Shown: positions 1-8,539 of the stretch, in pieces | Layout of the letters: each line of letters opens with the position of its first letter | Position numbering within the stretch: position 1 is the stretch's first letter | From: DATFRX01 sp035630615 | Lineage (GTDB): Bacteria; Actinomycetota; Actinomycetes; Propionibacteriales; Nocardioidaceae | NCBI GenBank assembly: GCA_035630615.1 | Contig: DASQKI010000067.1 | Coordinates: forward strand, 1 to 59,572 | Direction of reading: 5' to 3' | Length of the DNA: 59,572 nucleotides | Position numbers and translations under genes: made by a program | The notes under the pieces: generated by a model | Told to the model about the DNA's origin: nothing | The model's input: the letters and a program-made list of their open reading frames with translations, nothing else | The model's database searches: none

Positions 1-747
1 GATCTCCAGGTTCAGGTCGGTCGCCTGGGTCTGGCCGGTGACACGTTCGACGAGCAGGTCGCCCATCAGGTCGTTGATCGGCCGGACGTCGCCGTCGCCG
101 CGGCGGCACCGCGCCTCGTGATCCAACGTCTGCCAACACGCCAACGCCTGCTCGGCGGGAAGCAACGCGGACAGGCTGCCGGTGCCGTCACCAGTGCATG
201 ATCGCCCGCACCGCCTTACGCGCCCGGGCCAGCGCGGCGCGTTTCTCGGCCGCGGCCGGGTCGGTGGCGGCGACCAGCCGGTCGGCGGCCTTACGGAACT
301 CACCCGGCGTCAACTCACCCGCCAACCGGGCCAGCTCGGCGTCCACGGCCCGGCGTTGGTCGTGGTCGAGCGGCTCACACGCCTTGACCGCGAACCGCGC
401 CGCGGCCTGCGACACCCGCCCGGCCAAACAAGCCTGCAGCAGCTGTGGGAGGTCGTCGACCAGCGACTCGGCGAACGCCAACTGATGATCGACCGTCGCC
501 TTCGACACCCGCCGCGCCATCGCCACCTCAACCGCCGCGCCCCGACCCGCCGCATCACCCGGAGCACCCCGCGCGATATCGCGGCGACGCCGCCGGGCGG
601 CGAACGCCGCCGTCTCGACGCTCAACGCGGCCTGCACCATGTTGACCGCCCGGTCCAACGCCGTGATCCGACCCGCTCACCCGGCGACCACCCGGCACTG
701 CCCGACCCCAACCCGGCCAACAACCCGGCCACATCGCTATCGACCAT
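1..747 (-). pseudogene. DUF222 (HNH-endonuclease family) gene, frameshifted twice and cut by window edge
   Basis: Reading leftward from the ATG at 747, the start (MVDSDVAGLLAGLG...GERV) is followed near 670-680 by a one-base frame break. The reading then resumes as ITALDRAVNMVQAAL and runs through a typical DUF222 region to IMHW near 188. A TGA stops that frame at 188-190, but the next frame continues as DGTGSLSALLPAEQA...LVERVTGQTQATDLNLEI to the window edge. All three pieces fit the usual DUF222 order. The C-terminal HNH nuclease part, if present, lies outside. DUF222/HNH genes are multicopy in many actinobacteria, so decay of one copy is plausible; two sequencing errors are the alternative. 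Confidence 0.75.
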
Positions 748-897
748 GCGCACGAACTAACACCCACCACCGACAACCCCCGACCCCCAAACCCCATACC
801 CACAAGGAAAATCGGGCATTCGCACGTTAGGGGTTCCGCTGCCCGTCAAAGCCGGTCAGAATGAGGGCCGTCGACTCGCCTGTGCCGGAGGACTCCC

Positions 898-2793
898 ATG
901 GTCGTACGCCCGCTTCTCGTCGCCGGACTGATCGCTCCATTCGCCGCCACTGCCGTGCTGTCGACGGGCTCCGCGCCGGCCAGCCCGGCCGCAGCGCCAG
1001 CCAAACCCGCGTGCCGGACCGAGGTCGCGGGCGGTACGACCCAGCCGATCTACAACTTCAACAACGCCGTCCAACAGCGGGTCTGGATCGAAACGCCGCT
1101 CGACACCGACCACAATGGCGAGCCGGATCGGGTCGTGGCCGACATCGCGCGGCCACGGGCGACCGAGACGCTCGGCTGCACCGTGCCCGTGGTGTTCGAG
1201 CAGAGCCCGTACCGCAAGGACGTGTGGGGTGACGTGCCGTACCCGAGTGTGCTAGTCGACGAGCTGTCGCAAAACGACCTCGAACACCTCGGCAGTCGCG
1301 ACGACGCCTTCGCGGCGACCACGACGACCCACGACCGGGCCACACCCGACCTGCCGGGCTCGCTCGACGACTACTACGTGCCGCGCGGCTATGCCGTCGT
1401 GCTCGGCATGAGCGTCGGTACGGCCGACTCTGACGGCTGCCCGACGAGCGGCGACCAAGCCGAGACCCTCGGGACCAAGGCGATCATCGACTGGCTCAAC
1501 GGGCGGGCTCCGGGGTTCGATGCGAAAGGAAAGCCGGTCGACGCGTACTGGACGAACGGCGACGTCGGCATGACCGGCGTCTCCTACAACGGCACGCTGC
1601 CCAACATGGTGGCGACGACCGGCGTCGAGGGCTTGAAGACGATCATCCCGGTCTCGGCGATCAGCAACTGGTACGAGTACTACCGGGCTAACGGCTTGGT
1701 GCGCGCGCCCGGAACCTTCCAGGGCGAAGACCTCGATATCCTCGCGCAGTTCACCGCCGGCGAGGCGCGCGCGACCGGAGACTGCAAGGACGAGATCGCC
1801 GATCTCACCGAGAAGCAAGACCGGATCACCGGCGACTATTCGCCGTTCTGGCGGCAGCGCGACTACCTGCCCGACGCCGATCAGGTGCGCGCCAGCGTCT
1901 TCGTGGTGCACGGCATCAACGACTGGAACGTGATGACCAACAACTACGCGGCCTGGTGGGACAAGCTGGCGGGCTACGGCGTGCCGCGCAAGATCTGGCT
2001 GCACCAGGGCGGTCACGGCGGTCCGGGCAGCGGCGCGACGTACACATTGCCGAATGGCCAGTCGTGGACCTACCGCCAGACCGAGAACCGTTGGTTCGAC
2101 CACTGGCTCTGGGGAATCGACAACGGCATCATGAGCGAGCCACGGGCGATCGTGCAGAGGGAGAACCGCGACTACGCGACCTACAAAGACTGGCCGGACC
2201 CCGGTGCGCGTCCGGTGCGGTTGCACCTCTCCGCTGATGACGCGACATCGCCCGGCGGCCTCTCGACCGAGGACTCGTCGACCGATGTCGTGCAGGGATT
2301 CGTCGACGAGGGCCGGACTATTGGTCCCGCACAGCTCGTCGCCGCGCCGGACACCGCCAACCCGAACCGGCTGGTCTACCGCTCACCCGAGCTGGCCGAC
2401 AGCGCTCGGCTGTCCGGACGGCCGTCGATCCGGTTGCGGATGGCGATCGAGAACCGTAACGACGCCAACCTGACCGCGTACCTGGTGGACTACGGCGCGG
2501 CCGGATCGGATGTCGCGCCGTTCGTGGTGACTCGTGGCTGGATGGACCCCCAAAACCGGACCGGTTGGGACAGCACGCTCGCCGTCGAGCAAGGCAAGAT
2601 GTACGACTACACCTGGACGTTCGAGCCGAAGGACTACATCTTCCCGGCCGGCCATCGGATCGGAGTCGTGGTCTTCTCGTCCGACCAGGAGTACACGCTG
2701 TTGCCACGTGGCGGCGCCGAGCTCACGGTCTCGCCGGCGGACAGTCGGGTGACGCTGCCGATCGTGGGCGGCGCGGCCGCGCTGGGCTTCTAG
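898..2793 (+). CDS. Secreted Xaa-Pro dipeptidyl-peptidase / CocE-type serine hydrolase
   Basis: 631 aa. The first ~30 residues form a signal peptide (basic start, hydrophobic core, APASPAAA cleavage region), so the enzyme is probably secreted. Residues ~55-400 form an alpha/beta-hydrolase of the S15/CocE family: the nucleophile elbow GVSYNG puts Ser at 229, HGINDWN gives a candidate catalytic Asp at 342, and HQGGHGG a candidate His at 373. The C-terminal ~200 residues match the beta-jelly-roll domain (PepX_C) found in this family. The family cleaves X-Pro dipeptides or esters; the substrate cannot be told here. The ATG at 898 has a GGAGG box just upstream. Its TAG overlaps head-on with the TAG of cobQ on the other strand (shared CTAG). 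Confidence 0.88.
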   Translation: MVVRPLLVAGLIAPFAATAVLSTGSAPASPAAAPAKPACRTEVAGGTTQPIYNFNNAVQQRVWIETPLDTDHNGEPDRVVADIARPRATETLGCTVPVVFEQSPYRKDVWGDVPYPSVLVDELSQNDLEHLGSRDDAFAATTTTHDRATPDLPGSLDDYYVPRGYAVVLGMSVGTADSDGCPTSGDQAETLGTKAIIDWLNGRAPGFDAKGKPVDAYWTNGDVGMTGVSYNGTLPNMVATTGVEGLKTIIPVSAISNWYEYYRANGLVRAPGTFQGEDLDILAQFTAGEARATGDCKDEIADLTEKQDRITGDYSPFWRQRDYLPDADQVRASVFVVHGINDWNVMTNNYAAWWDKLAGYGVPRKIWLHQGGHGGPGSGATYTLPNGQSWTYRQTENRWFDHWLWGIDNGIMSEPRAIVQRENRDYATYKDWPDPGARPVRLHLSADDATSPGGLSTEDSSTDVVQGFVDEGRTIGPAQLVAAPDTANPNRLVYRSPELADSARLSGRPSIRLRMAIENRNDANLTAYLVDYGAAGSDVAPFVVTRGWMDPQNRTGWDSTLAVEQGKMYDYTWTFEPKDYIFPAGHRIGVVVFSSDQEYTLLPRGGAELTVSPADSRVTLPIVGGAAALGF

Positions 2794-4292
2794 GTCCGAG
2801 AGCCGTCGGCACCTGGCGATAGCTTCGGCAGGCCGTCTGGCGCCCCGTGCTCGATGAGCGCGCGCACGGCGTCGGTGTCGACGTGCGTCTCGATCAGGTC
2901 GGCGAGACGGTCGATCCGACGTTCGCGGGCGGCCGCGAACGACGTGCTGGGGTCGGCGGCGAAGTCGCGTACGCCGGCTGCCGCGGCGACCTCGGCCAGG
3001 AAGGCGCGACGGAATCCGTCGGACTCCAAGACGCCGTGCCAGAGCGTGCCCCACACCGCGCAGGAGCGACAGCCGTCGAGAAACTCCTCGCCGCCGTCGA
3101 CGGAGACCTCCCCGTGATGGATCTCGTAGCCCTCGACGGTTTCGCCGCGCCAGGAGCCGACCGTGCAGCGCAGCGTCTTGGCCGGGTCGAAGCGGGTGGC
3201 CGCCGGGAGGAGGCCGAGGCCGGAGATCGAGCGCGGCGACGACTCGACGCCGTCGGGATCGTCGACGGTCGTGCCTAGCATCTGGAAGCCGCCGCAGATG
3301 CCCAGGATCGGTCCGCCGTCGCGGGCTCGGACGGCCAACGCGTCCGCGAGGCCTCGCTCCCGCAGCCAGGCCAGATCGGCGATCGTGGATCGACTGCCGG
3401 GGAGCACGACGAGGTCGGCCGCCCGGATGTCCGCCGCCGACGTGCTGAAGCGCACCTCGACGTCAGGCTCGACCCCGAGCGGGTCGAGATCGGTAAAGTT
3501 GCTGATGCGGGGGAGACGTACGACAGCCACGCGCAGGATCGCGCCCTCACCGCGCACCTCACGTCGACCGTCGAGATCGAGGGCATCCTCGGAGTCGAGC
3601 CAGAGGCCAGGTTCCCACGGCAGCACGCCGAGCGTCGGGCGGCCGGTGAGCTCGCGCAACTGGTCGAGCCCGGGCTCGAGCAGCGTCTCGTCGCCGCGGA
3701 ACTTGTTGACCACGAACCCCGCGACCAAGGCCTGGTCAGCCGCGTCGAGCAGGGCCACCGTGCCGAACAACGACGCGAAAACCCCGCCGCGGTCGATGTC
3801 GCCGACGACGATGGTCGGGATCCTCCCGTGGCGAGCCAGCCCCATGTTGACGTAGTCGTAGCGCCGCAGATTGATCTCGGTCGGGCTGCCGGCGCCCTCG
3901 CAGACGACGACGTCGTAACGCGATCGGAGATCGTCGAACGCCGCGTGCGCGACGTCGGCCAAGCGCCCCGGAGCCTCCGCGAACGCCGCCGCGTCGAGCT
4001 CGCCGGCCGGCTGGCCCATCACGACGAGATGACTGCGACGGTCGCCGGCCGGCTTGAGCAGCACGGGGTTCATCGCCGCCTCCGGAGTCGCGCCGGCGGC
4101 GATCGCCTGGATCCACTGGGCCCGCCCGATCTCGACGCCGTCGGCAGCGACCATCGAGTTGTTGGACATGTTCTGCGCCTTGTACGGCGCGACCTTGACC
4201 CCCTGGCGATGCAGCCAGCGGCAGACGCCCGTCGTGACGACACTCTTGCCCGCGTCGGAGGTCGCCCCGGCGATCAGCAGCGCGCCCTTCAC
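2790..4292 (-). CDS. cobQ: Cobyric acid synthase (glutamine-hydrolysing)
   Basis: 500 aa, a usual length for CobQ/CbiP, which amidates four side chains of adenosylcobyrinate a,c-diamide using glutamine and ATP in cobalamin synthesis. The N-terminal ATPase half starts GALLIAGATSDAGKS (P-loop) and contains YKAQNMSNNSMV and EGAGSPTEINL. The C-terminal glutamine amidotransferase half has GGPILGICGGFQMLG with the nucleophile Cys, and YEIHHGEV with the His. I chose the GTG at 4292 because the family homology starts there; the open frame runs on to 5018 but that part is antisense to threonine aldolase. No ribosome-binding site is close, but TAGGCT lies 8 nt upstream. No other cobalamin gene is in the window. 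Confidence 0.93.
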   Translation of the reverse strand: MKGALLIAGATSDAGKSVVTTGVCRWLHRQGVKVAPYKAQNMSNNSMVAADGVEIGRAQWIQAIAAGATPEAAMNPVLLKPAGDRRSHLVVMGQPAGELDAAAFAEAPGRLADVAHAAFDDLRSRYDVVVCEGAGSPTEINLRRYDYVNMGLARHGRIPTIVVGDIDRGGVFASLFGTVALLDAADQALVAGFVVNKFRGDETLLEPGLDQLRELTGRPTLGVLPWEPGLWLDSEDALDLDGRREVRGEGAILRVAVVRLPRISNFTDLDPLGVEPDVEVRFSTSAADIRAADLVVLPGSRSTIADLAWLRERGLADALAVRARDGGPILGICGGFQMLGTTVDDPDGVESSPRSISGLGLLPAATRFDPAKTLRCTVGSWRGETVEGYEIHHGEVSVDGGEEFLDGCRSCAVWGTLWHGVLESDGFRRAFLAEVAAAAGVRDFAADPSTSFAAARERRIDRLADLIETHVDTDAVRALIEHGAPDGLPKLSPGADGSRT

Positions 4293-4300
4293 GAGGCGCC

Positions 4301-4306
4301 AGCCTA
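4301..4306 (-). promoter_or_regulatory. -10-like TAGGCT before cobQ (possible leaderless start)
   Basis: TAGGCT on the minus strand ends 8 nt before the GTG of cobQ, with no Shine-Dalgarno between. No convincing -35 was found. Together with TACGCT for the divergent ltaE gene it makes a compact two-way promoter region of about 100 bp. Confidence 0.4.
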
Positions 4307-4381
4307 CGACTCCTCGCACGCGGAAGAGTTGACGGCCGATTAGTCGCGGTGACACCCCTGCGATCGACAGCGCGGCCTGCG

Positions 4382-4387
4382 TACGCT
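4382..4387 (+). promoter_or_regulatory. -10-like TACGCT before ltaE (possible leaderless start)
   Basis: TACGCT is followed by 6 nt (GCGATC) and then the GTG start of the threonine aldolase gene, leaving no room for a ribosome-binding site. This is the spacing expected if transcription starts at or next to the start codon. Confidence 0.4.
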
Positions 4388-4393
4388 GCGATC

Positions 4394-5395
4394 GTGATCG
4401 ATTTGCGCAGCGATACCGTGACGCGACCGACCGGCACGATGCGGGTGGCGATGGCCGACGCCGACGTGGGCGACGACGTCTATGGCGAGGACCCGACCGT
4501 TCGTGAGCTCGAGGAGCGGATCGCCGCGACCTTCGGACACGAGGCCGCGCTGTTTTGCGCCACCGGCTCGCTGGCCAACCTGCTCGCCGTGCGGTCGCTC
4601 GTGCCGGTCGGCACCGAGGTGCTGTGTGAGTCGCAGGCGCACATCGCGCGGGCCGAGCTGGGCGCACATGCGGCATGGGCCGGCGTGACGATGCGGACCT
4701 GGTCGGACCCGCGCGGATTCGCCGACCCGAAGGCGATCGAGGCGATGCTGGCGCCGGATCTCGGGCCGTTCCTCGTCCGGACTGCCGCGATCTCGGTCGA
4801 AAACACGCACAACTTCTGCGGCGGCGCGGTGCAGCCGATCGACGCGCTGCGCGAGGTACGGGCGCTCGCCGACGCCACTGGCGTCGGGGTCCATCTCGAT
4901 GGCGCCCGGATCTGGAACGCCTCGGTCGCGTCCGGCACATCGCTCGAGGAGTACGGCCGGATCGCCGACGTGATGGCAGTCTGCCTGTCGAAGGGCCTCG
5001 GCGCGCCGGTCGGCTCACTCGTCATCGGCTCGACGGACGCGATCGACGAGGCGCGGGTCTGGCGCAAGCGACTCGGCGCCGGCTGGCGGCAGGCCGGGGT
5101 ACTGGCGGCCGCTGGACTGCACGCGCTGGCCTATCACATCGACCGGCTCGCAGAGGACCACGACAACGCACGACTCCTCGCCGAGGCGTGCGGCGTCGAC
5201 CCGGCCGGGGTCGAGACCAACATCGTGGTCGTGCCCTGCCCCGACGCGCCCGCGCTCGTGGCGTCGGCCCGCGCCGAGGGCGTGCTGATCGGCGCCGTCG
5301 GCCCGCAGGCGGTGCGCATCGTGACCCACCTCGACGTCACCAAGACGCAGGCCGAGTCGGCAGCCGAAACCATGGCTCGGCTGCTCGGGCGCTGA
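4394..5395 (+). CDS. ltaE: Low-specificity L-threonine aldolase
   Basis: 333 aa PLP enzyme of fold type I that splits L-threonine/L-allo-threonine into glycine and acetaldehyde. It begins with the family hallmark IDLRSDTVTRPT. HLDGAR at ~167-172 carries the cofactor-binding Asp, and AVCLSKGLGAPVGS places the Schiff-base Lys at ~200. I chose the GTG at 4394 because homology starts one residue later; an upstream in-frame ATG at 4349 would add 15 unconserved residues. It is divergent from cobQ and convergent with the VOC gene, with a hairpin between. Confidence 0.92.
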   Translation: MIDLRSDTVTRPTGTMRVAMADADVGDDVYGEDPTVRELEERIAATFGHEAALFCATGSLANLLAVRSLVPVGTEVLCESQAHIARAELGAHAAWAGVTMRTWSDPRGFADPKAIEAMLAPDLGPFLVRTAAISVENTHNFCGGAVQPIDALREVRALADATGVGVHLDGARIWNASVASGTSLEEYGRIADVMAVCLSKGLGAPVGSLVIGSTDAIDEARVWRKRLGAGWRQAGVLAAAGLHALAYHIDRLAEDHDNARLLAEACGVDPAGVETNIVVVPCPDAPALVASARAEGVLIGAVGPQAVRIVTHLDVTKTQAESAAETMARLLGR

Positions 5396-5410
5396 CCCGC
5401 CCCGCTGGGG

Positions 5411-5435
5411 TGGCCAAATCACCGTCATTTGGCTA
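5411..5435. terminator. Bidirectional hairpin between ltaE and VOC gene
   Basis: TGGCCAAAT (5411-5419) pairs with ATTTGGCTA (5427-5435) around a 7-nt loop, a 9-bp stem including one G-U pair. It lies 15 nt after the ltaE stop and 16 nt beyond the stop of the convergent VOC gene, so it could serve both. There is no strong T-run. Confidence 0.6.
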
Positions 5436-5450
5436 CGCCAGTGGAGAGCT

Positions 5451-5915
5451 CTAGTCGGTGCCCGACGACGGCGCCTCCGATCGCATGGGGCCGGCGAGCA
5501 TCCACCGATGGCCGAATGGGTCGACCAGGGTCGCGTTGCGCTGGCCGTACTCCTCAAACGGCTCATGCTCGACCCGGCCACCGGCCTCGCGTACCCGCTC
5601 GAGCGTCGCATCGGTGTCGTCGACCGGCAGCATGAGGCTGACCGAGACGGCGTCGACACTTGGCGCGCGCAGGCCCATCTCGGGATGCTCGTCGGAGAGG
5701 TAGAGAGTGCCGCCACCGACCGCGAGTTCGGCATGCCCGATCCGGCCGTCCGGCATGACGTACGGCTCGCCGACCGACTCGGCGTCGAACACCCGCTCGT
5801 ACCACGCGATCGCTTCCCGGGCAGCGCTCACGGCCAGGTACGGAAGCGCCCCCGGCCGCGGAAACCCGGCGGGTCCCGGCGCCCTCGGGCCTTCGGGCAT
5901 CGTCATCTCGTCCAT
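5451..5915 (-). CDS. VOC (glyoxalase/bleomycin-resistance fold) protein
   Basis: 154 aa. It shows the YKGP/PhnB-like arrangement: ALPYLAVSAAREAIAWYERVF near the start, YVMPDGRIGHAELAVGGGTLYL in the middle, and FGHRWMLAGP near the end, where metal ligands usually sit. The VOC fold is used by dioxygenases, glyoxalases, epimerases and drug-binding proteins; the reaction here is unknown. The ATG at 5915 has AAGGA 5 nt before it. The open frame extends to 6278 but that part is non-coding on this strand. Confidence 0.82.
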   Translation of the reverse strand: MDEMTMPEGPRAPGPAGFPRPGALPYLAVSAAREAIAWYERVFDAESVGEPYVMPDGRIGHAELAVGGGTLYLSDEHPEMGLRAPSVDAVSVSLMLPVDDTDATLERVREAGGRVEHEPFEEYGQRNATLVDPFGHRWMLAGPMRSEAPSSGTD

Positions 5916-6001
5916 GTCCTTATCGTCGTACGCCGGCGGCAAACTCCGAAGGGTCACCGCCGAATTGTTTCGTGGTTTGCGCTCGATGACCTCTGGGTAG
6001 T

Positions 6002-6029
6002 CCAGGATGTGCTCGGTTCGACATCCTGG
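6002..6029. promoter_or_regulatory. Perfect 9-bp inverted repeat upstream of the secreted-protein/phoD pair
   Basis: CCAGGATGT (6002-6010) and ACATCCTGG (6021-6029) are exact inverted copies 10 nt apart. They sit between divergent genes and just before the GGGAGG ribosome-binding site of the gene at 6041. It could be an operator (arm centres 19 bp apart, about two helical turns) or an mRNA hairpin; nothing decides between them. Confidence 0.5.
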
Positions 6030-6040
6030 GAGGGGCCCCC

Positions 6041-6419
6041 ATGGCATCGGCACGTCACTTGCTTGACTCTCTTCGTCGGTGTCTTCGCCTTCGGCGGCGC
6101 CTCTGCCGCGTCGGCCGACAGCGAACGGTGCACCACCGGCAGCGGCTGTGCCGGACGCGTGACGTTCGTGACGGCCGACAAGCTCTTCACGGTCTACGAC
6201 CAGGCCGGCGACGGCCACTCGGCGGTGCTGGAGTACTGGCTCTCCGACGGGACCGGGCCCTATCTCGTCTGGAACCACGACGGCAACGGCACCAGTGTCA
6301 CCGCCACGGTCGACCGGCCCGTCGACACATGGATCACCTACCGGGCCTGCCTCGGCGAGTACGGCACCCTCGACGTGCTCGACGAGACCTGCGGCGACAC
6401 GATCACCGACTGGTTCTGA
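6041..6419 (+). CDS. Small secreted protein of unknown function, apparent frameshift in signal peptide
   Basis: A strong GGGAGG box precedes the ATG at 6041, but that frame leaves the protein after MASARHLL. One frame over, an open frame gives a hydrophobic signal sequence (LTLFVGVFAFGGASAASA) and a ~100-residue mature domain ending in DTITDWF at 6419. The mature part has four Cys and looks like a small beta-rich exported protein; I recognise no family. The simplest reading is a one-base loss near 6062-6066. Starting at TTG 6063 would avoid it but leaves no basic n-region and no ribosome-binding site. phoD follows 8 nt later, so co-transcription is likely. Confidence 0.6.
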
Positions 6420-6427
6420 GGAGGCGC

Positions 6428-7972
6428 ATGATGACCGATCGTCAGGGCTGCGCCCCCCGACTCAACCGTCGACTGTTCTTGGTGACCGGCCTCGCCGCCG
6501 GCGGGTCTCTCGCGATGCCGCGGGTCGCCGAGGCGGCGATGCCGTCGCGGTCGACCTTCGCGGCACGCGACCCGTTCCAGCTCGGCATCGCGTCCGGCGA
6601 CCCACGACCCGACGGCATGGTGCTGTGGACCCGACTCGCGCCGCAGCCGCTCGACCCCGACGGCGGCATGGGCACCCGCGAGGTCACGGTCGAATGGGAG
6701 CTCGCCACCGACGAGGCGTTCGGCAACGTCGTCGCCAACGGCTCCGAGACGGCCATCCCGTCCGAGGGGCACAGCGTCCACGCCGAGCCAGAGGGCGTGC
6801 CGGCTGGCGGCGAGTACTTCTACCGCTTCAAGGCCGACGGATACATCTCGCCGGTCGGTCGCACGCGTAGTGCACCGGCGGCGGGCACCCACCCCGGTTC
6901 GGTGACGTTCGCGATGGCGTCGTGCCAGCATTACGAGGAGGGCTGGTTTCACGCGCACCACTTCATCGCGGCCGACGAGCCCGATCTCGTGCTGTTCCTT
7001 GGCGACTACATGTACGAGAAGCCGTCCGGGCAGCCCGACCTCGTACGCGGCTACATCGATCGGGCCGAGGTCACCAACCTCGAGATGTATCGGCTGCGCT
7101 ACTCCCAGCACCATCTCGACCCGTCGCTCAAGGCCGCACATGCCGTCGCCCCGTGGGTGCCGGTGTTCGACGACCACGAGCTGGCCAACAACTGGTACGG
7201 CAACGGATCCGACTGGCCGGCCGCGCGTAAGCAGGACGCGTTCCAGGCGTTCTGGGAGAACATGCCGGTGCCGAAGGCGATGAAGCCGACCGGCCCGGCC
7301 ATCCCGCTCTATCGCCGGATCCCGTGGGGCAACCTGGCGAACCTCCACATGATGGATACCCGTCAGTACCGCTGGAAGCAGGCGCCGAGCCAGGACTGCG
7401 ACGAGATGGGCCGCGACGACCGGACCCTCACCGGAGCCAAGCAGGAGCAGTGGCTGCTCGACGGCCTCGCCGAAGGTGGGGCGCGCTGGGATCTGCTCGG
7501 CCAGCAGGTGTTCTTCGCAATGCGCGACGGCGACGGCGACCCGGACACCTGCGACACGAGCCCGGACGCCTGGGACGGCTATCGCGCCAACCGGCAGCGG
7601 ATCACGCAGGGCTGGGTCGACGCGGACGTGCGCAACCCGGTCGTGCTGACCGGCGACGTCCACCGCGGGTGGGCGGCGAGCCTGCGTCTCGACTATTTCG
7701 ACCACGACTCGCCGTACGTCGGGTCGGAGCTCGTCACGACCTCCGTCACGTCGCACGGTGACGACACGCCGCCGGACCTCTCCAACAGTCCGCACCTCTA
7801 CTATGTCGGCAACCAGCGTGGATACGTCCGGGTCACGGTCGACAACGAGCAGCTGACCGCCGACGCTATGGCTTTGTCGTCGGTCACCGAGCCCGATCCG
7901 GCGAACGTCACGGCGTCGGTCGCCAAGAAGTTCGCCGTCTACGACGGAGAGCCCGGCGTCAAGGAGATCTGA
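6428..7972 (+). CDS. phoD: PhoD-family alkaline phosphatase/phosphodiesterase, Tat-exported
   Basis: 514 aa. The N-terminus has a twin-arginine signal (NRRLFLV followed by a hydrophobic stretch), so the folded metalloenzyme is exported by Tat. The PhoD_N domain carries LGIASGDPRPDGMVLWTRL. The metallophosphatase domain shows MASCQHYEEG, LVLFLGDYMYE, FDDHELANNWYG and VVLTGDVHRGW, which hold the expected Asp/His metal ligands. PhoD enzymes release phosphate from phosphodiesters and monoesters outside the cell. The start is ATG 6428 (GAGGAGG just upstream; ATG 6431 is also possible). No Pho box was identified. Confidence 0.93.
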   Translation: MMTDRQGCAPRLNRRLFLVTGLAAGGSLAMPRVAEAAMPSRSTFAARDPFQLGIASGDPRPDGMVLWTRLAPQPLDPDGGMGTREVTVEWELATDEAFGNVVANGSETAIPSEGHSVHAEPEGVPAGGEYFYRFKADGYISPVGRTRSAPAAGTHPGSVTFAMASCQHYEEGWFHAHHFIAADEPDLVLFLGDYMYEKPSGQPDLVRGYIDRAEVTNLEMYRLRYSQHHLDPSLKAAHAVAPWVPVFDDHELANNWYGNGSDWPAARKQDAFQAFWENMPVPKAMKPTGPAIPLYRRIPWGNLANLHMMDTRQYRWKQAPSQDCDEMGRDDRTLTGAKQEQWLLDGLAEGGARWDLLGQQVFFAMRDGDGDPDTCDTSPDAWDGYRANRQRITQGWVDADVRNPVVLTGDVHRGWAASLRLDYFDHDSPYVGSELVTTSVTSHGDDTPPDLSNSPHLYYVGNQRGYVRVTVDNEQLTADAMALSSVTEPDPANVTASVAKKFAVYDGEPGVKEI

Positions 7973-8029
7973 GCGAGCCAACCATCCGGCCGTCTCGCGC
8001 GTTAGAGGGATGAGGGACGAGGAGGCCGG

Positions 8030-8539
8030 ATGGTCACTGGCGACGAGGCGTCGTTCACCGCATGGGCGACCGCTCGGCAGCACGCGTTGATGCGTACCGC
8101 GTACCTGCTCACCGGTGACTGGCAGCGCGCAGAGGACTTGCTGCAAGACGCCCTCACCAAGGTCGCGCTGCGGTGGAGCAGGCTCGAGAGCGGCCAGCCG
8201 GAGGCTTACGCCCGGACCATCCTGACCCGCGACAACATCTCGTGGTGGCGTCGACGCGGCCGCGAGGTCGTCGTCGAGGCACCGCCGGAGCCGCCGGCGT
8301 CCAACGACGCGGTCGCCTCGGAGCGGCGCATGCTGGTCACCGAGGCGCTCAGCCACTTGACCGCGAAGCAACGGGCCATCGTCGTCTTGCGTTTCTACGA
8401 GGACCTGAGCGTGCCGCAAACGGCGCAGACGCTCGGCATCAGCGAGGGCACGGTCAAGAGTCAGACCCATGCGGCGCTCGCGCGAATGAGAGAGCAGGCA
8501 CCGGAGTTGGCCGAACTGCTCGGGGAGGTGGGTCGATGA
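8030..8539 (+). CDS. SigE-family (ECF) RNA polymerase sigma factor
   Basis: 169 aa. Region 2 (~residues 10-75) includes ALMRTAYLLTGDWQRAEDLLQ, and region 4 (~105-160) includes LTAKQRAIVVLRFYED and LGISEGTVKSQ, the helix-turn-helix that reads the -35. The length and motifs fit the actinobacterial SigE family (TIGR02983 type). A GGAGG box precedes ATG 8030. Its stop overlaps the start of the next gene by 4 nt (ATGA), implying translational coupling with a probable membrane-bound regulator. Confidence 0.9.
   Translation: MVTGDEASFTAWATARQHALMRTAYLLTGDWQRAEDLLQDALTKVALRWSRLESGQPEAYARTILTRDNISWWRRRGREVVVEAPPEPPASNDAVASERRMLVTEALSHLTAKQRAIVVLRFYEDLSVPQTAQTLGISEGTVKSQTHAALARMREQAPELAELLGEVGR

Noticed and set aside
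4293..5018. N-terminal extension of cobQ
   Set aside because: Low-complexity Arg/Ala-rich sequence antisense to the threonine aldolase gene; CobQ homology starts at 4292.
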